Below, in pieces: positions 1 to 9,392 of a DNA stretch of 64,000 bases. Position 1 is the first letter of the stretch, and each line of letters begins with the position of its first letter. Source of the DNA: Pseudomonas vancouverensis (GTDB taxonomy: Bacteria > Pseudomonadota > Gammaproteobacteria > Pseudomonadales > Pseudomonadaceae); the NCBI RefSeq assembly GCF_004348895.1, contig NZ_RRZK01000007.1, forward strand, positions 62,001-126,000, written 5' to 3'. Made by a program: the position numbers and the translations under genes. The notes beneath the pieces were generated by a model. The model was not told where the DNA came from. It saw only the letters and a program-made list of their open reading frames with translations, and made no database searches.

Positions 1-1
1 C

Positions 2-2290
2 TGGCCGGGGCTGGCGCACTTCCTTGAGCACCTGCTGTTTCTCGGCACCGAGCGTTTTCCTGACAGCGAAGGGTTGATGGCCTACGTGCAACGGCACGGC
101 GGCCAGCTGAATGCGCGCACCAGCGAGCGCACCACGGCTTACTTTTTCGAGTTGCCCGCCCAGGCGTTTGCCGGTGGCCTGCAGCGTCTGTCAGACATGC
201 TCGCTCACCCGCGTATGAATACCGACGATCAGTTGCGGGAACGGGAAGTGCTGCAGGCGGAATTTGTTGCCTGGTCTCAGGATGCCCAGGCACAACAGCA
301 GCAGACATTGTTCAATGGGCTCTCGGACGCGCATTCGCTGCGTGGTTTTCATGCCGGTAACCGCGACAGCCTGCCGGTGGAGCAGGTTGAATTTCAGCAG
401 GCCTTGCGCGATTTTTATCAGCGCTTCTATCAGACCGGGCAGATGACCCTGAGCCTGGTGGGTCCGCAGAGTATCGACGAGCTGAGGACTCTGGCTGAAA
501 CCTTTGCCGGTGCCATCGCCGAGGGTGAAGTGGTGCCACAGCAAGCGCCGACGCCGCTGATGAATACGCCGCAGAAAAGTTATCAACAGGCTGGCGAGCG
601 TCGCCTGGGCCTGCTGTTTGCCCTGGAGGACCTGCTCGAATCCTCCACCGAGGCGCTGGCGTTTCTGTGCCACTGGCTCAACTCAGCGAAGCCCGGAAGC
701 TTGCTGGCCGATTTGCGCGAGCAGGGCCTGGCGGACAACCTCAAGGCGCAACCGCTGTATCAATTCGCCGGGCAAGCCTTGTTGCACCTGGAATTCACTC
801 TGCCGGCCAACCCTGCGTCCACCGGCATCGCTGAACGTCTCGCGGACTGGCTCGGGTTCTTCGCCCAGCAAGACTGGAAGCGGTTGCGCGAAGAATACGC
901 CACCCTGCTGCAGCGCCAGCAACACGTCAGCGGCGCGCTGCAACTGGCTCGGCTGGACAGCGAGCAACGTGAAAACGGGTTGTCCGAACAGGGCGTTATC
1001 GCCTTGAAGCACATCTTCACGCAGATAGGCGCTGTGGATAACTTCACCGGCACCTGGCAATTGCCCTCGCCCAATCCGTTCTTGCGCACCGAAGCATCTG
1101 CCGCCAATGCCGGGTTGATTCGTGGACAGACCAGCGCCCACCGAGGTCTGCGTACGTTTGCCCAGGACCGTTCGCGCAGCCGTCGTGAACGGTCGCCCAT
1201 GCAGTTCAGCCAGGCGTTACCGGACACTGCCGATGAAGGTGCGGTATATGTGCGTTGGCGCCTGGCATTCGCGCCCGGCGCTCACCTGCAAGCCGCACTG
1301 GAACACAGCCTTCAACCGCTGCGTGAAGACGCGCTTCAGGCCGGTGTGGAAATGGCCTTCAGTGCCTCGGCCAATGAATGGCTGCTGACGCTGACCGGCT
1401 TGCAGGAACCGATGCCGCGTGTTCTCGAACATGCCCTGAAAGCGCTGACTACTGTGGACAGCACTTTCCTACAGGCACCCGCGACCGCTCCTGCACTGAT
1501 ACCGATTCGCCAACTGCTCAAGGTGCTGCCCGACCGTTGCATAGAGAACGCGGCTGAATCGGAGGATCTGCAACAACTGTGGTCGACTGCGCACTGGTCA
1601 GGTCTCGCCGTCGGTTTCTCCACCCAGACCCAAGCGGCCATGGGACTGGCATTGAGCCGCATTCCGGGAACGGCGCAAACGGACCCAGCGCCTGTCACGT
1701 CGATCCCCTCGCAACACTGGTGGACTCATATCGACACCGGCGCCAGCGAACACGCTTTGCTACTGTTCTGTCCCGCGCCTGGCCCGGAACTGGCCGACGA
1801 AGCCGCATGGCGTCTACTCGCCCATGTCTGCCAGACGCCGTTCTACCAACGTCTGCGCGTCGAGCTGCAACTCGGTTACGCCGTGTTCAGCGGCTTGCGG
1901 CAGATGCACGGGCAAACCGGTCTGCTGTTCGGCGTGCAGTCACCGTCGACCGAGCCGAAGGCGCTGCTGCAACACATTGAACAGTTCCTGCATGCGTTGC
2001 CCGACCTGATCAACGCCATGGACGACAGCACTTTCAATGGCCGACGCCAGGCACTGGCCGAGCAGTTTTCCCCAGCAACGTTATCTACGACTCAGGCCGC
2101 CGAGTTGCTTTGGCAGAGCACACTGGCCAGCCGCCCGTCGGATTACTTGACACAATTACCCACGGAAATTCTGCGAATCGAGCGCGCCGCGCTGTTAGAT
2201 TCGCTCGAGCGCCTGACCAGGGCCGATGGCGGCTGGCGCTGCCTGGCCAGTTCCGCCAATCCGGGGATGCCTTGGCAGGCGAGCCGGTGA
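2..2290 (+). CDS. pqqF: PqqF, M16-family zinc peptidase of PQQ biosynthesis (5' end outside window)
   Basis: Partial gene: the frame is open from base 2, so the N-terminus lies off the left edge and 762 residues remain. The inverted zinc-binding motif HFLEH (HxxEH) is encoded at about bases 17-31, and the third-ligand region EREVLQAEF follows some 70 residues later, the arrangement of pitrilysin/M16 peptidases. PqqF is known to help excise the cross-linked Glu-Tyr unit from the PqqA peptide. The C-terminal half is the non-catalytic M16 half. It sits directly upstream of pqqA, as in other fluorescent pseudomonads. A weak 6-bp hairpin (2294-2308) just after the stop lacks a T-run, so termination before pqqA is uncertain. 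Confidence 0.95.
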   Translation, partial: WPGLAHFLEHLLFLGTERFPDSEGLMAYVQRHGGQLNARTSERTTAYFFELPAQAFAGGLQRLSDMLAHPRMNTDDQLREREVLQAEFVAWSQDAQAQQQQTLFNGLSDAHSLRGFHAGNRDSLPVEQVEFQQALRDFYQRFYQTGQMTLSLVGPQSIDELRTLAETFAGAIAEGEVVPQQAPTPLMNTPQKSYQQAGERRLGLLFALEDLLESSTEALAFLCHWLNSAKPGSLLADLREQGLADNLKAQPLYQFAGQALLHLEFTLPANPASTGIAERLADWLGFFAQQDWKRLREEYATLLQRQQHVSGALQLARLDSEQRENGLSEQGVIALKHIFTQIGAVDNFTGTWQLPSPNPFLRTEASAANAGLIRGQTSAHRGLRTFAQDRSRSRRERSPMQFSQALPDTADEGAVYVRWRLAFAPGAHLQAALEHSLQPLREDALQAGVEMAFSASANEWLLTLTGLQEPMPRVLEHALKALTTVDSTFLQAPATAPALIPIRQLLKVLPDRCIENAAESEDLQQLWSTAHWSGLAVGFSTQTQAAMGLALSRIPGTAQTDPAPVTSIPSQHWWTHIDTGASEHALLLFCPAPGPELADEAAWRLLAHVCQTPFYQRLRVELQLGYAVFSGLRQMHGQTGLLFGVQSPSTEPKALLQHIEQFLHALPDLINAMDDSTFNGRRQALAEQFSPATLSTTQAAELLWQSTLASRPSDYLTQLPTEILRIERAALLDSLERLTRADGGWRCLASSANPGMPWQASR

Positions 2291-2448
2291 TCGTTACCGG
2301 AGCGGTAATGAGCTTTCTCAATGTTTCATGACTAAACTTTTGGAATCTTTGAGTAACATAGCCACCTAACTATCTTGAACATCTCTGAAATGAGGTGGAA
2401 TATACCCATAGATAGCGCTGTCCCATCACATCTGAAGGAGTTCAACAT
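2291..2448 (+). promoter_or_regulatory. pqqA leader and probable promoter region
   Basis: This 158-bp AT-richer gap separates pqqF from pqqA and should carry the pqqA promoter. A TTGAAC at 2375-2380 is followed 17 bp later by GAATAT and 20 bp later by TATACC, so a sigma70 promoter can be proposed but the match is weak. The ribosome site GAAGGAG (2434-2440) stands 8 nt before the pqqA ATG. Confidence 0.4.
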
Positions 2449-2523
2449 ATGGCCTGGACCAAACCTGCCTACACCGACCTGCGTATCGGCTTTGAAGTCA
2501 CCATGTACTTCGCCAGCCGCTAA
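2449..2523 (+). CDS. pqqA: PqqA, precursor peptide of PQQ
   Basis: A 24-codon gene encoding the ribosomal substrate from which pyrroloquinoline quinone is built. The conserved ExxxY unit is present as EVTMY, with Glu16 and Tyr20 being the residues PqqE cross-links and that end up in the cofactor. The start is set by a strong GAAGGAG Shine-Dalgarno 8 nt upstream. The Trp-Thr-Lys-Pro start and Phe-Ala-Ser-Arg end match PqqA of other pseudomonads. A hairpin with a T-rich tail follows 27 nt after the stop, which would let pqqA be transcribed in excess over the enzyme genes. Confidence 0.97.
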   Translation: MAWTKPAYTDLRIGFEVTMYFASR

Positions 2524-2549
2524 TCTCTGTTCTGGTAGCGATGCAGCAC

Positions 2550-2580
2550 AACGCCTCGGACATCCGGGGCGTTTTATTTT
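2550..2580 (+). terminator. pqqA-pqqB attenuator-like hairpin
   Basis: Arms AACGCCTCGG and CCGGGGCGTT (one G-U pair) enclose the 4-nt loop ACAT and are followed by TTATTTT. It lies between pqqA and pqqB, where partial termination would raise pqqA mRNA above pqqB-E mRNA. Confidence 0.75.
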
Positions 2581-2604
2581 CGGCGTTGAAATGATGGAGC
2601 CCCC

Positions 2605-3516
2605 ATGTTTGTCCAGATTCTAGGTTCCGCTGCCGGCGGTGGTTTCCCCCAATGGAACTGCAACTGCGCGAACTGTGCAGGCTTTCGCGAAGGCAGCCTG
2701 CGGGCCAAGGCACGGACCCAATCGTCCATCGCAATTTCCGCTGACGGCGTGAACTGGGTGCTGTGCAACACCTCCCCGGACATCCGCGCCCAGCTTGCGA
2801 GCTTCGCCCCGATGCAACCGGGCCGCGCCCTGCGTGATACCGGCATCAGCGCGATCATCCTGATGGACAGTCAAATCGATCACACCACCGGTCTGCTCAT
2901 GCTGCGCGAAGGTTGCCCGCATCAGGTCTGGTGCACCGACATGGTCCACGAAGACCTGAGCAGCGGTTTCCCGCTGTTCAACATGCTGACCCACTGGAAT
3001 GGCGGGCTGAACTGGAATCGCATCGAGCTCGATCGCAGCTTCACCATTGCAGCCTGCCCGAGCTTGCGCTTCACCCCACTGCCGCTACGCAGCGCCGCCC
3101 CGCCCTACTCGCCGCACCGTTTCGACCCGCACCCGGGCGACAACATCGGTCTGATCGTCGAAGACCTCAACACCGGTGGCAAGTTGTTCTATGCGCCGGG
3201 GCTGGGCAAGGTCGATGCGCCGTTGCTCGAGATGATGGCCGACAGCGATTGCCTGCTGGTGGACGGCACCTTGTGGGACGACGATGAAATGCAGCGGCGT
3301 GGCGTCGGCACCCGCACCGGACGCGAGATGGGCCACTTGGCGCAGAACGGCCCCGGCGGCATGCTCGAAGTGCTGGAGCAACTGCCGCGGCAGCGCAAGG
3401 TGCTCATCCACATCAACAACACCAATCCGATTCTTGATGAGGACTCGCCGCAGCGCGCGGAGCTGGCGCGGCGCAATGTGGAAGTGGCCTATGACGGCAT
3501 GAGTATTGTGTTGTAG
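2605..3516 (+). CDS. pqqB: PqqB, metallo-beta-lactamase-fold oxygenase of PQQ synthesis
   Basis: 303 residues, the usual length. The N-terminus carries the glycine-rich [11 protein letters not shown] and the CNCANC cysteine cluster characteristic of PqqB. A metallo-beta-lactamase-like core follows, including DSQIDHTTG and a C-terminal [10 protein letters not shown] segment. PqqB has been shown in other bacteria to hydroxylate the tyrosine part of the excised Glu-Tyr intermediate, before PqqC acts. GGAG at 2596-2599 supports the ATG at 2605. It is the first gene after the attenuator and is followed by pqqC after 23 bp. Confidence 0.97.
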   Translation: MFVQILGSAAGGGFPQWNCNCANCAGFREGSLRAKARTQSSIAISADGVNWVLCNTSPDIRAQLASFAPMQPGRALRDTGISAIILMDSQIDHTTGLLMLREGCPHQVWCTDMVHEDLSSGFPLFNMLTHWNGGLNWNRIELDRSFTIAACPSLRFTPLPLRSAAPPYSPHRFDPHPGDNIGLIVEDLNTGGKLFYAPGLGKVDAPLLEMMADSDCLLVDGTLWDDDEMQRRGVGTRTGREMGHLAQNGPGGMLEVLEQLPRQRKVLIHINNTNPILDEDSPQRAELARRNVEVAYDGMSIVL

Positions 3517-3539
3517 CTAATGGCCCCCGGAGACCCAAG

Positions 3540-4292
3540 ATGACCGACACCCCATTGTCCCCCGCCGAATTCGAAGCCGCCCTGCGCGCCAAGGGCGCCT
3601 ATTACCACATCCATCACCCCTACCACGTGGCGATGTACGAAGGCCGGGCCACTCGCGAACAGATCCAGGGCTGGGTTGCCAACCGCTTTTACTATCAGGT
3701 GAACATCCCGCTGAAAGACGCCGCGATCCTGGCCAACTGCCCCGACCGTGAAATCCGCCGCGAATGGATTCAACGCCTGCTCGACCACGATGGCGCCCCC
3801 GGCGAAGACGGCGGCATCGAAGCCTGGTTGCGCCTGGGTCAAGCCGTGGGCCTCGACCCGGACCAATTGCGTTCCCAGGAACTGGTGTTGCCGGGCGTAC
3901 GTTTTGCCGTGGACGCCTACGTCAACTTCGCCCGTCGCGCCAGTTGGCAGGAAGCGGCCAGCAGCTCGCTGACCGAGCTGTTCGCGCCGCAGATCCACCA
4001 GTCGCGCCTGGACAGCTGGCCACAGCATTACCCCTGGATCGACCCGGCCGGCTACGAGTATTTCCGCACCCGTCTGGGTCAGGCGCGGCGGGATGTCGAG
4101 CACGGTCTGGCGATTACCTTGCAGCACTACACGACACGGGCCGGTCAGGAGCGCATGCTGGAAATACTCCAGTTCAAACTGGATATTCTTTGGAGCATGC
4201 TCGATGCCATGAGCATGGCCTACGAACTCAAACGCCCGCCGTATCACAGCGTGACCGCCGAGCGGGTCTGGCACAAAGGAATCACCCTATGA
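3540..4292 (+). CDS. pqqC: PqqC, pyrroloquinoline-quinone synthase
   Basis: 250 residues of the haem-oxygenase/TenA-like all-helical fold. PqqC is the cofactor-free oxidase that carries out the final ring closure and eight-electron oxidation to PQQ. Conserved segments near the N-terminus ([15 protein letters not shown]) and middle ([16 protein letters not shown]) contain active-site His, Tyr and Lys residues of the family. The stop overlaps the pqqD start as ATGA, so the two are translationally coupled. Confidence 0.97.
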   Translation: MTDTPLSPAEFEAALRAKGAYYHIHHPYHVAMYEGRATREQIQGWVANRFYYQVNIPLKDAAILANCPDREIRREWIQRLLDHDGAPGEDGGIEAWLRLGQAVGLDPDQLRSQELVLPGVRFAVDAYVNFARRASWQEAASSSLTELFAPQIHQSRLDSWPQHYPWIDPAGYEYFRTRLGQARRDVEHGLAITLQHYTTRAGQERMLEILQFKLDILWSMLDAMSMAYELKRPPYHSVTAERVWHKGITL

Positions 4293-4564
4293 GTTTCGAT
4301 CGCAGCAAGATTCCGACCTGGCGCCCTGGCTACCGCTTCCAGTACGAGCCGGCGCAAAAAGGCCATGTGCTGCTCTACCCCGAGGGGATGATCAAGCTCA
4401 ACGAAAGCGCTGCTCTGATCGGCGGTCTGATCGATGGTCAGCGCGATGTCGCGACGATCATCAGCGAGCTCGACCAGCGATTCCCCGGCGTACCCGAGCT
4501 CGGTGACGACATCGAGCAATTCATGGAGGTTGCCCGTGCGCAGCACTGGATTACCCTTGACTGA
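4289..4564 (+). CDS. pqqD: PqqD, PqqA-binding peptide chaperone
   Basis: 91 residues, starting at the ATG that overlaps the pqqC stop. PqqD is the winged-helix RiPP recognition protein that binds PqqA and presents it to the radical SAM enzyme PqqE. The family pattern is visible: [10 protein letters not shown] near the start, then [14 protein letters not shown], and a helical C-terminal half. It overlaps pqqE by 29 nt in another frame. In some bacteria pqqC and pqqD are fused; here they are separate but coupled. Confidence 0.95.
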   Translation: MSFDRSKIPTWRPGYRFQYEPAQKGHVLLYPEGMIKLNESAALIGGLIDGQRDVATIISELDQRFPGVPELGDDIEQFMEVARAQHWITLD

Positions 4565-5696
4565 TCTGCCGCCCAAGCCTGAAGTCGGCCTGCCGCTGTG
4601 GCTGTTGGCCGAGTTGACCTATCGCTGCCCGCTGCAATGCCCGTACTGCTCCAATCCGCTGGACTTCGCCGAGCAAGGCAAGGAGCTGAGCACCGAGCAG
4701 TGGATCAAGGTGTTTCGCGAGGCGCGGGAGATGGGCGCCGCGCAGTTGGGTTTTTCCGGTGGCGAACCTCTGGTGCGCCAGGATCTGGCCGAGCTGATTC
4801 ATGAAGCAAGGCAACTGGGTTTCTACACCAACCTGATCACCTCGGGCATCGGCCTGACCGAGCAGAAAATCAGCGATTTCAAGAAAGCCGGGCTCGATCA
4901 CATCCAGATCAGCTTTCAGGCCAGCGACGAACAGGTCAACAATCTGCTGGCCGGTTCGAAAAAAGCCTTCGCGCAGAAGCTGGAAATGGCCCGTGCGGTG
5001 AAGGCCCACGGCTATCCGATGGTGCTGAACTTCGTCACCCATCGGCACAACATCGACCAGATCGACCGCATCATCGAGCTGTGCATCGCCCTCGAAGCGG
5101 ACTTCGTAGAACTCGCCACCTGCCAGTTCTACGGCTGGGCGCAGCTTAACCGAGTCGGGTTGTTGCCCACCCGTGAGCAACTGGTGCGCGCCGAACGCAT
5201 CACCAACGAATATCGCGCCAAACTGGAAGCCCAAGGGCATCCATGCAAGCTGATCTTCGTCACGCCGGACTATTACGAAGAACGCCCGAAAGCCTGCATG
5301 AACGGCTGGGGCAGTATTTTTCTGACGGTGACACCGGACGGCACCGCGCTGCCCTGTCACGGCGCCCGACAACTGCCGGTGCAATTTCCCAATGTGCGCG
5401 ACCACAGCATGCAGCACATCTGGTACCACTCATTTGGCTTCAATCGCTTTCGCGGTTATGACTGGATGCCCGAACCGTGCCGCTCCTGCGACGAGAAAGA
5501 AAAAGATTTCGGTGGCTGCCGCTGTCAGGCCTTCATGCTCACCGGTGACGCGAGCAATGCCGACCCTGTGTGCAGCAAGTCGCATCATCACGAGGTGATT
5601 CTCAAGGCCCGCGAAGAAGCCGAGCACGCAACCCAGACCATCGATCAACTGGCCTTCCGCAATGAACGAAACTCACGCCTCATCGCCAAAAGCTGA
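4536..5696 (+). CDS. pqqE: PqqE, radical SAM glutamate-tyrosine cross-linking enzyme
   Basis: 386 residues from a GTG start at 4536, chosen because GGAGGT (4525-4530) stands 5 nt before it and the product then begins as in known PqqE. A longer in-frame reading from 4434 lies entirely in pqqD and is not likely. The radical SAM motif CPLQCPYC (CxxxCxxC) is near residue 31. The C-terminal SPASM region has the cysteine set CHGAR, CRSC and GGCRCQAF for auxiliary iron-sulfur clusters. PqqE forms the carbon-carbon bond between Glu16 and Tyr20 of PqqA while PqqD presents the peptide. The 3' end overlaps the next gene by 35 nt. Confidence 0.97.
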   Translation: MRSTGLPLTDLPPKPEVGLPLWLLAELTYRCPLQCPYCSNPLDFAEQGKELSTEQWIKVFREAREMGAAQLGFSGGEPLVRQDLAELIHEARQLGFYTNLITSGIGLTEQKISDFKKAGLDHIQISFQASDEQVNNLLAGSKKAFAQKLEMARAVKAHGYPMVLNFVTHRHNIDQIDRIIELCIALEADFVELATCQFYGWAQLNRVGLLPTREQLVRAERITNEYRAKLEAQGHPCKLIFVTPDYYEERPKACMNGWGSIFLTVTPDGTALPCHGARQLPVQFPNVRDHSMQHIWYHSFGFNRFRGYDWMPEPCRSCDEKEKDFGGCRCQAFMLTGDASNADPVCSKSHHHEVILKAREEAEHATQTIDQLAFRNERNSRLIAKS

Positions 5697-7488
5697 ACCC
5701 CTGAGTGCCGCCACCGCCGTTGCGGCCGGCGTCGACTTTGCCGAATTGCAGCTTGGTGCTCATGGCCTGTTCTGGAACGAGTACCGCCCCGCCGATGGCG
5801 CGTGCCGGATCTGGCATTGGTTCGAAGGCTCAGCGAAATGTCTGACGCCAATGGGCTTCAGTGTGCGCAGTCGGGTGTACGAATATGGCGGTGGCGCGTT
5901 TTGCCTGACGGATGACGGGGTGGTATTCGTCAACGAGGCGGATCAGCAGTTGTATCGCCAGTCATTGCGGGGGGATGCGCCGCAAAGGCTGACATCCGGC
6001 GAGTGCCGTTATGGCGATCTTCAGTACGCCAATGAGCAAGTGCTGGCGGTGGAAGAGTTTCGTGATCAGCACCGATTGGTGGCCATCGACTTGCACGACG
6101 GCACGCGCCAGGTGTTGGCCGAAGGCGCGGACTTCTATGCCGCGCCGACCCTCAGCCCAGACACCAGGCGCCTGGCCTGGATCGAATGGAGCCGCCCCGA
6201 TCAGCCATGGACCGCCACCCGCCTGATGGTTGCCGAGCGCCAACCGGATGGGCGTTTTGCTGTGCCACGCTGCTTCGCTGGCGACGGCGATCAAGAGTCC
6301 GTGCAGCAGCCGCGATTCGATGCCAACAATCGCCTGTATTGCCTGTCCGATCGCGGTGGTTACTGGCAGCCCTGGAGAGAATCAGAAAACGGGCTGAGTC
6401 CCTTGCCGAGTGCGGCCGCCGATCATGGGCCAGCACCTTGGCAACTTGGCGGCTGTACCTGGTTGCCGCTGGACGATGATTGCTACCTGGCCAGTTGGAC
6501 TGAAGGTGGCTTCGGCCGATTGGGCCTGTGTGGCGACACCCTCGAAGACTTTACGGGCGATTACACGCGCTTTCGCCATCTGGCCATGGATGAACAGTTC
6601 ATCTACTGCATCGCTGCGTCACCGACCAACTCGACGGCGGTGATCGCCATCGACCGTCAGACTCGCGCAACCCGCGTGCTGGCCGGTGGTATTGCACCCT
6701 TGCCCGTCGAGCGGATCAGCCTTCCACAAACTCTGTGTTATCCCAGTGCGTCGGGCGACGCCCATGGGTTTTTCTACCCGGCAATGACCGACGAGACGAA
6801 GCCACCACTGGTGGTGTTCATTCACGGTGGCCCGACGTCGGCGTGCTATCCGATGCTTGATCCGCGCATCCAGTTCTGGGCACAACGCGGTTTTGCCGTG
6901 GCAGACCTCAACTACCGCGGCAGCAGCGGCTATGGCCGTGCCTATCGTCAGGCGCTGCATTTGAGCTGGGGCGAGGTGGATGTCGAAGACGCCTGCGCGG
7001 TGGTCAGTCACCTGGCCGAGCGTGGCTTGATTGACGCCGACCGGACCTTCATTCGCGGCGGCAGTGCCGGCGGCTACACCACGCTCTGTGCGCTCGCCTT
7101 TCACAAGGTGTTCCGGGCCGGCGCCAGCCTGTACGGGGTCAGCGATCCCGTGGCACTGGGTCGTGCGACTCACAAGTTCGAAGGCGATTATCTGGACTGG
7201 TTGATCGGCGATCCGCAGCGGGATGCAGAACGCTACGCTGCCCGAACGCCGCTGCTGCACGCAGGCAACATCCGTGTGCCAGTGATCTTTTTTCAGGGGG
7301 AACTGGACGCGGTGGTCGTGCCACAACAGACCCGCGACATGGTGACGGCGTTGCAAGACAACGGCGTTCTGGTTGAGGCGCACTACTACGCCGATGAACG
7401 CCATGGCTTTCGCAAGGCCGTCAACCAGGCCCATGCGCTGGAGCAGGAGTGGTTGTTTTATAAGCGGGTGATGGAGCAGTTGGACTGA
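5662..7488 (+). CDS. S9 prolyl-oligopeptidase-family serine peptidase, last gene of the pqq cluster
   Basis: 608 residues: an N-terminal beta-propeller-like region (about 1-360) and a C-terminal alpha/beta hydrolase domain. The catalytic triad is readable: Ser468 in GGSAGGY, Asp549 in GELDAVV and His581 in ERHGF. The oxyanion-region motif FIHGGPTS lies near residue 390. No signal peptide is seen, so it is probably cytosolic. It overlaps the end of pqqE by 35 nt and is therefore cotranscribed. Counterparts at this position are called pqqM or pqqH in some pseudomonads; whether it trims PqqA remnants or another peptide is not established here. Confidence 0.9.
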   Translation: MNETHASSPKAEPLSAATAVAAGVDFAELQLGAHGLFWNEYRPADGACRIWHWFEGSAKCLTPMGFSVRSRVYEYGGGAFCLTDDGVVFVNEADQQLYRQSLRGDAPQRLTSGECRYGDLQYANEQVLAVEEFRDQHRLVAIDLHDGTRQVLAEGADFYAAPTLSPDTRRLAWIEWSRPDQPWTATRLMVAERQPDGRFAVPRCFAGDGDQESVQQPRFDANNRLYCLSDRGGYWQPWRESENGLSPLPSAAADHGPAPWQLGGCTWLPLDDDCYLASWTEGGFGRLGLCGDTLEDFTGDYTRFRHLAMDEQFIYCIAASPTNSTAVIAIDRQTRATRVLAGGIAPLPVERISLPQTLCYPSASGDAHGFFYPAMTDETKPPLVVFIHGGPTSACYPMLDPRIQFWAQRGFAVADLNYRGSSGYGRAYRQALHLSWGEVDVEDACAVVSHLAERGLIDADRTFIRGGSAGGYTTLCALAFHKVFRAGASLYGVSDPVALGRATHKFEGDYLDWLIGDPQRDAERYAARTPLLHAGNIRVPVIFFQGELDAVVVPQQTRDMVTALQDNGVLVEAHYYADERHGFRKAVNQAHALEQEWLFYKRVMEQLD

Positions 7489-7510
7489 CTTGCGCGCATC
7501 GTGCCGAGAC

Positions 7511-7577
7511 TGTGGCGAGCAAGCTCGCTCCCAAAGGATTTGTGTACGGCCTGAGAGCTTGCCCGCGAAAGCGATCC
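7511..7577. repeat. REP/REPIN palindrome pair
   Basis: GGCGAGCAAGCTCGCTCCCA followed about 20 bp later by a diverged inverted copy (GAGAGCTTGCCCGCGAAAGC). Matches the GAGCAAGCTCGCTCCCAC class repeated through the window. Confidence 0.8.
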
Positions 7578-7595
7578 TTATCGACGACCCACGGC

Positions 7596-7754
7596 TCAAC
7601 GCTTGGCGATGATATACACCGCGTGCACGATCCCCGGAATGTAGCCGCACAACGTCAGCAGGATATTCAGCCAGAACGCCCCGCCGAATCCGACTTGCAG
7701 GAATACACCCAAGGGCGGCAACAGAATGGCGATGATGATGCGAATAAAGTCCAT
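7596..7754 (-). CDS. YqaE/Pmp3-family small membrane protein
   Basis: 52 residues from the ATG at 7754, which has AGGAGC 6-7 nt upstream; an earlier in-frame start has no ribosome site. The product is almost wholly two hydrophobic helices, IIIAILLPPLGVFLQVG and LLTLCGYIPGIVHAVY, joined by a short FGGAFWLN turn, which is the signature of the UPF0057/Pmp3 proteolipid family. These peptides sit in the cytoplasmic membrane and are linked to membrane potential and stress tolerance in other organisms. It stands alone, convergent with the S9 peptidase gene. Confidence 0.9.
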   Translation of the reverse strand: MDFIRIIIAILLPPLGVFLQVGFGGAFWLNILLTLCGYIPGIVHAVYIIAKR

Positions 7755-7852
7755 GGGGCAGCTCCTGATTGAAATGGGTTCATACAAACCCTACTGCCAG
7801 TCGACCCTTGCCGTTCGTCAGGGTTCAGTCAATCCGTCCTTGGCCTTTGGAC

Positions 7853-7891
7853 AAAAAAACGCCCCACGCCAAAAGAATCAGGCGTGAGGCG
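7853..7891 (-). terminator. Rho-independent terminator of the aminotransferase gene
   Basis: Read on the minus strand, CGCCTCACGCC and GGCGTGGGGCG form an 11-bp stem with one mismatch and a 10-nt loop, followed by seven T. Confidence 0.85.
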
Positions 7892-7939
7892 TGCGTTATA
7901 CCGCGAGACGGTTCTGGAATTCGTGCAGGGCGCACCTGC

Positions 7940-9223
7940 TCAGACGGCGATCCCTTTGCGGCACTGCAGTTGCGCAGTACGTACACGAGAGAAGGCGCGC
8001 GCCAGGCGCAGGAGCATTTCATCGATGTTGGCGTTGCTGACGTTCAGCGCCGGGGTGAAGCGCAGGCAATTCGGTTGTGGGGCGTTGAGCAGCAGTCCTT
8101 CGTACAGCGCGGCCTTGACCACGGCTTGCGCTGAATCGTCCGACAGCGTCAGCCCCCACAACAGGCCTTGACCACGCAGTTCGCCGTGACCGTAGCGATG
8201 GGACAAACGCGCCAGGCCTTCACGCAGATGCTGGCCGGATTCAGCAACATGTTTGAGAAAGCGTGGGTCCTGGACATTGTCGAGCACAGCAAGCCCGGCA
8301 GCTGCCATCAACGCATTGCCGTGATGGGTGCCAGTCAGTTCACCCATTTCGAAACAACAGGCCTTACCCCGCGCGAGCAACGCCGCCAAAGGCACACCAC
8401 CGCCCAGACCTTTGCCGAGCACGGTGATATCGGCCTTCACGCCGTAGGATTGTTCCGCCAGCAAGCTGCCACAACGGCCGACACCGGTCTGTACTTCATC
8501 CAGGATCAGCAGAATGCCCAACTCACGACACAGGCGCTCAACACCCTTAAGGTAGTGCGCCGTGGCGGGAATCACCCCGGCCTCGCTCTGGATCGGCTCC
8601 AGCATGATCGCGACGGTGCGCTCATCCACCGCGGCGTGCATGGCCGGAAGGTCGTTGAACGGAACGAGGCTGAAACCCGGGAGCTGCGGCTCGAAGCGGT
8701 TGACCAATGCCGAACTGTCCGACGCCGAAATCGTCGCCAGGCTACGACCATGGCAACCATTGCTGGCGACGATGATCCGTGAGGCGCCGCCGCGATGCAG
8801 TTGACCCCACTTGCGGGCCAGCTTGATGGCCGCTTCGCAGGCCTCGCTGCCGGTGTTGAGCAGGTAGGCCTGATCGCTACCGGTGCTCGCACACAGACGC
8901 TCAGACAAATTGAGCATCCCGCTGTTGTTCAGATTGAACCCCGGGTTGATCAGCGATTGCGCCTGCGCAGTGATCGCATTGACCAGCGCCGAAGGGCTGT
9001 GACCGAGGCTATTGGCGCCGCCACCCTGGCAGAAATCCAGATACGCGCGGTCTTCACTGTCCCACAACCAGGAGCCCTGACCGCGGACAAACATCTGTTT
9101 CGGCCGCTCGACACTGGTCATCAGGTACTCGCTGGATAAGTGGTTGCCCCGGGACGGCGAGGCGGGCTCCATGACAAGGTCATCGAGACTGGGCGGGTGA
9201 CGACGCAAATTGAACAGATTCAT
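7940..9223 (-). CDS. Class III PLP-dependent aminotransferase, acetylornithine/ornithine aminotransferase type
   Basis: 427 residues of the fold-type I, subgroup III (ArgD/GabT) family. The aspartate that contacts the PLP ring lies in LILDEVQTGVGR and the Schiff-base lysine in VLGKGLGGG. Phosphate-binding residues are in LLNTGSEACEAAIKLARK. It is annotated in related genomes simply as an aspartate aminotransferase family protein; the substrate cannot be read from sequence. The gene is transcribed away from the LysR gene, which probably controls it. Its Shine-Dalgarno lies in the 3' arm of a perfect hairpin just before the ATG. In P. fluorescens pqq clusters an aminotransferase and a regulator have been counted as accessory pqq genes; this pair may correspond, but I am not sure. 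Confidence 0.85.
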   Translation of the reverse strand: MNLFNLRRHPPSLDDLVMEPASPSRGNHLSSEYLMTSVERPKQMFVRGQGSWLWDSEDRAYLDFCQGGGANSLGHSPSALVNAITAQAQSLINPGFNLNNSGMLNLSERLCASTGSDQAYLLNTGSEACEAAIKLARKWGQLHRGGASRIIVASNGCHGRSLATISASDSSALVNRFEPQLPGFSLVPFNDLPAMHAAVDERTVAIMLEPIQSEAGVIPATAHYLKGVERLCRELGILLILDEVQTGVGRCGSLLAEQSYGVKADITVLGKGLGGGVPLAALLARGKACCFEMGELTGTHHGNALMAAAGLAVLDNVQDPRFLKHVAESGQHLREGLARLSHRYGHGELRGQGLLWGLTLSDDSAQAVVKAALYEGLLLNAPQPNCLRFTPALNVSNANIDEMLLRLARAFSRVRTAQLQCRKGIAV

Positions 9224-9227
9224 GCTG

Positions 9228-9250
9228 AAAAACCTCTTTTGAGGTTTTTT
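9228..9250 (-). promoter_or_regulatory. Hairpin covering the aminotransferase ribosome-binding site
   Basis: A perfect 9-bp stem AAAAACCTC/GAGGTTTTT with a 4-nt loop ends 4 nt before the minus-strand ATG at 9223. The only Shine-Dalgarno-like sequence, AGAGG, lies in the loop and 3' arm, so the fold would hide it. The same structure also looks like a terminator in both directions. Confidence 0.6.
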
Positions 9251-9392
9251 GCCTTACCTATGTAAACACCATCGAAACCAGCGGTATTCATCGCGCTCTG
9301 TGGCCCTTCAAGCCTTGTGAATGCGGTTAGACTAGGGGTATGCGCGGCGCTGAGCCATTTCGATTTACCAGCATTTTCGATAAGCATTACTT
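9251..9392. promoter_or_regulatory. Divergent promoter region between aminotransferase and LysR genes
   Basis: The gap holds both promoters. GGTATTCAT and GTGAATGCGG form an imperfect inverted pair that could be LysR contact sites. TTGTGA followed about 16 bp later by GGTATG could be the promoter of the regulator. These assignments are guesses from position. Confidence 0.35.
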
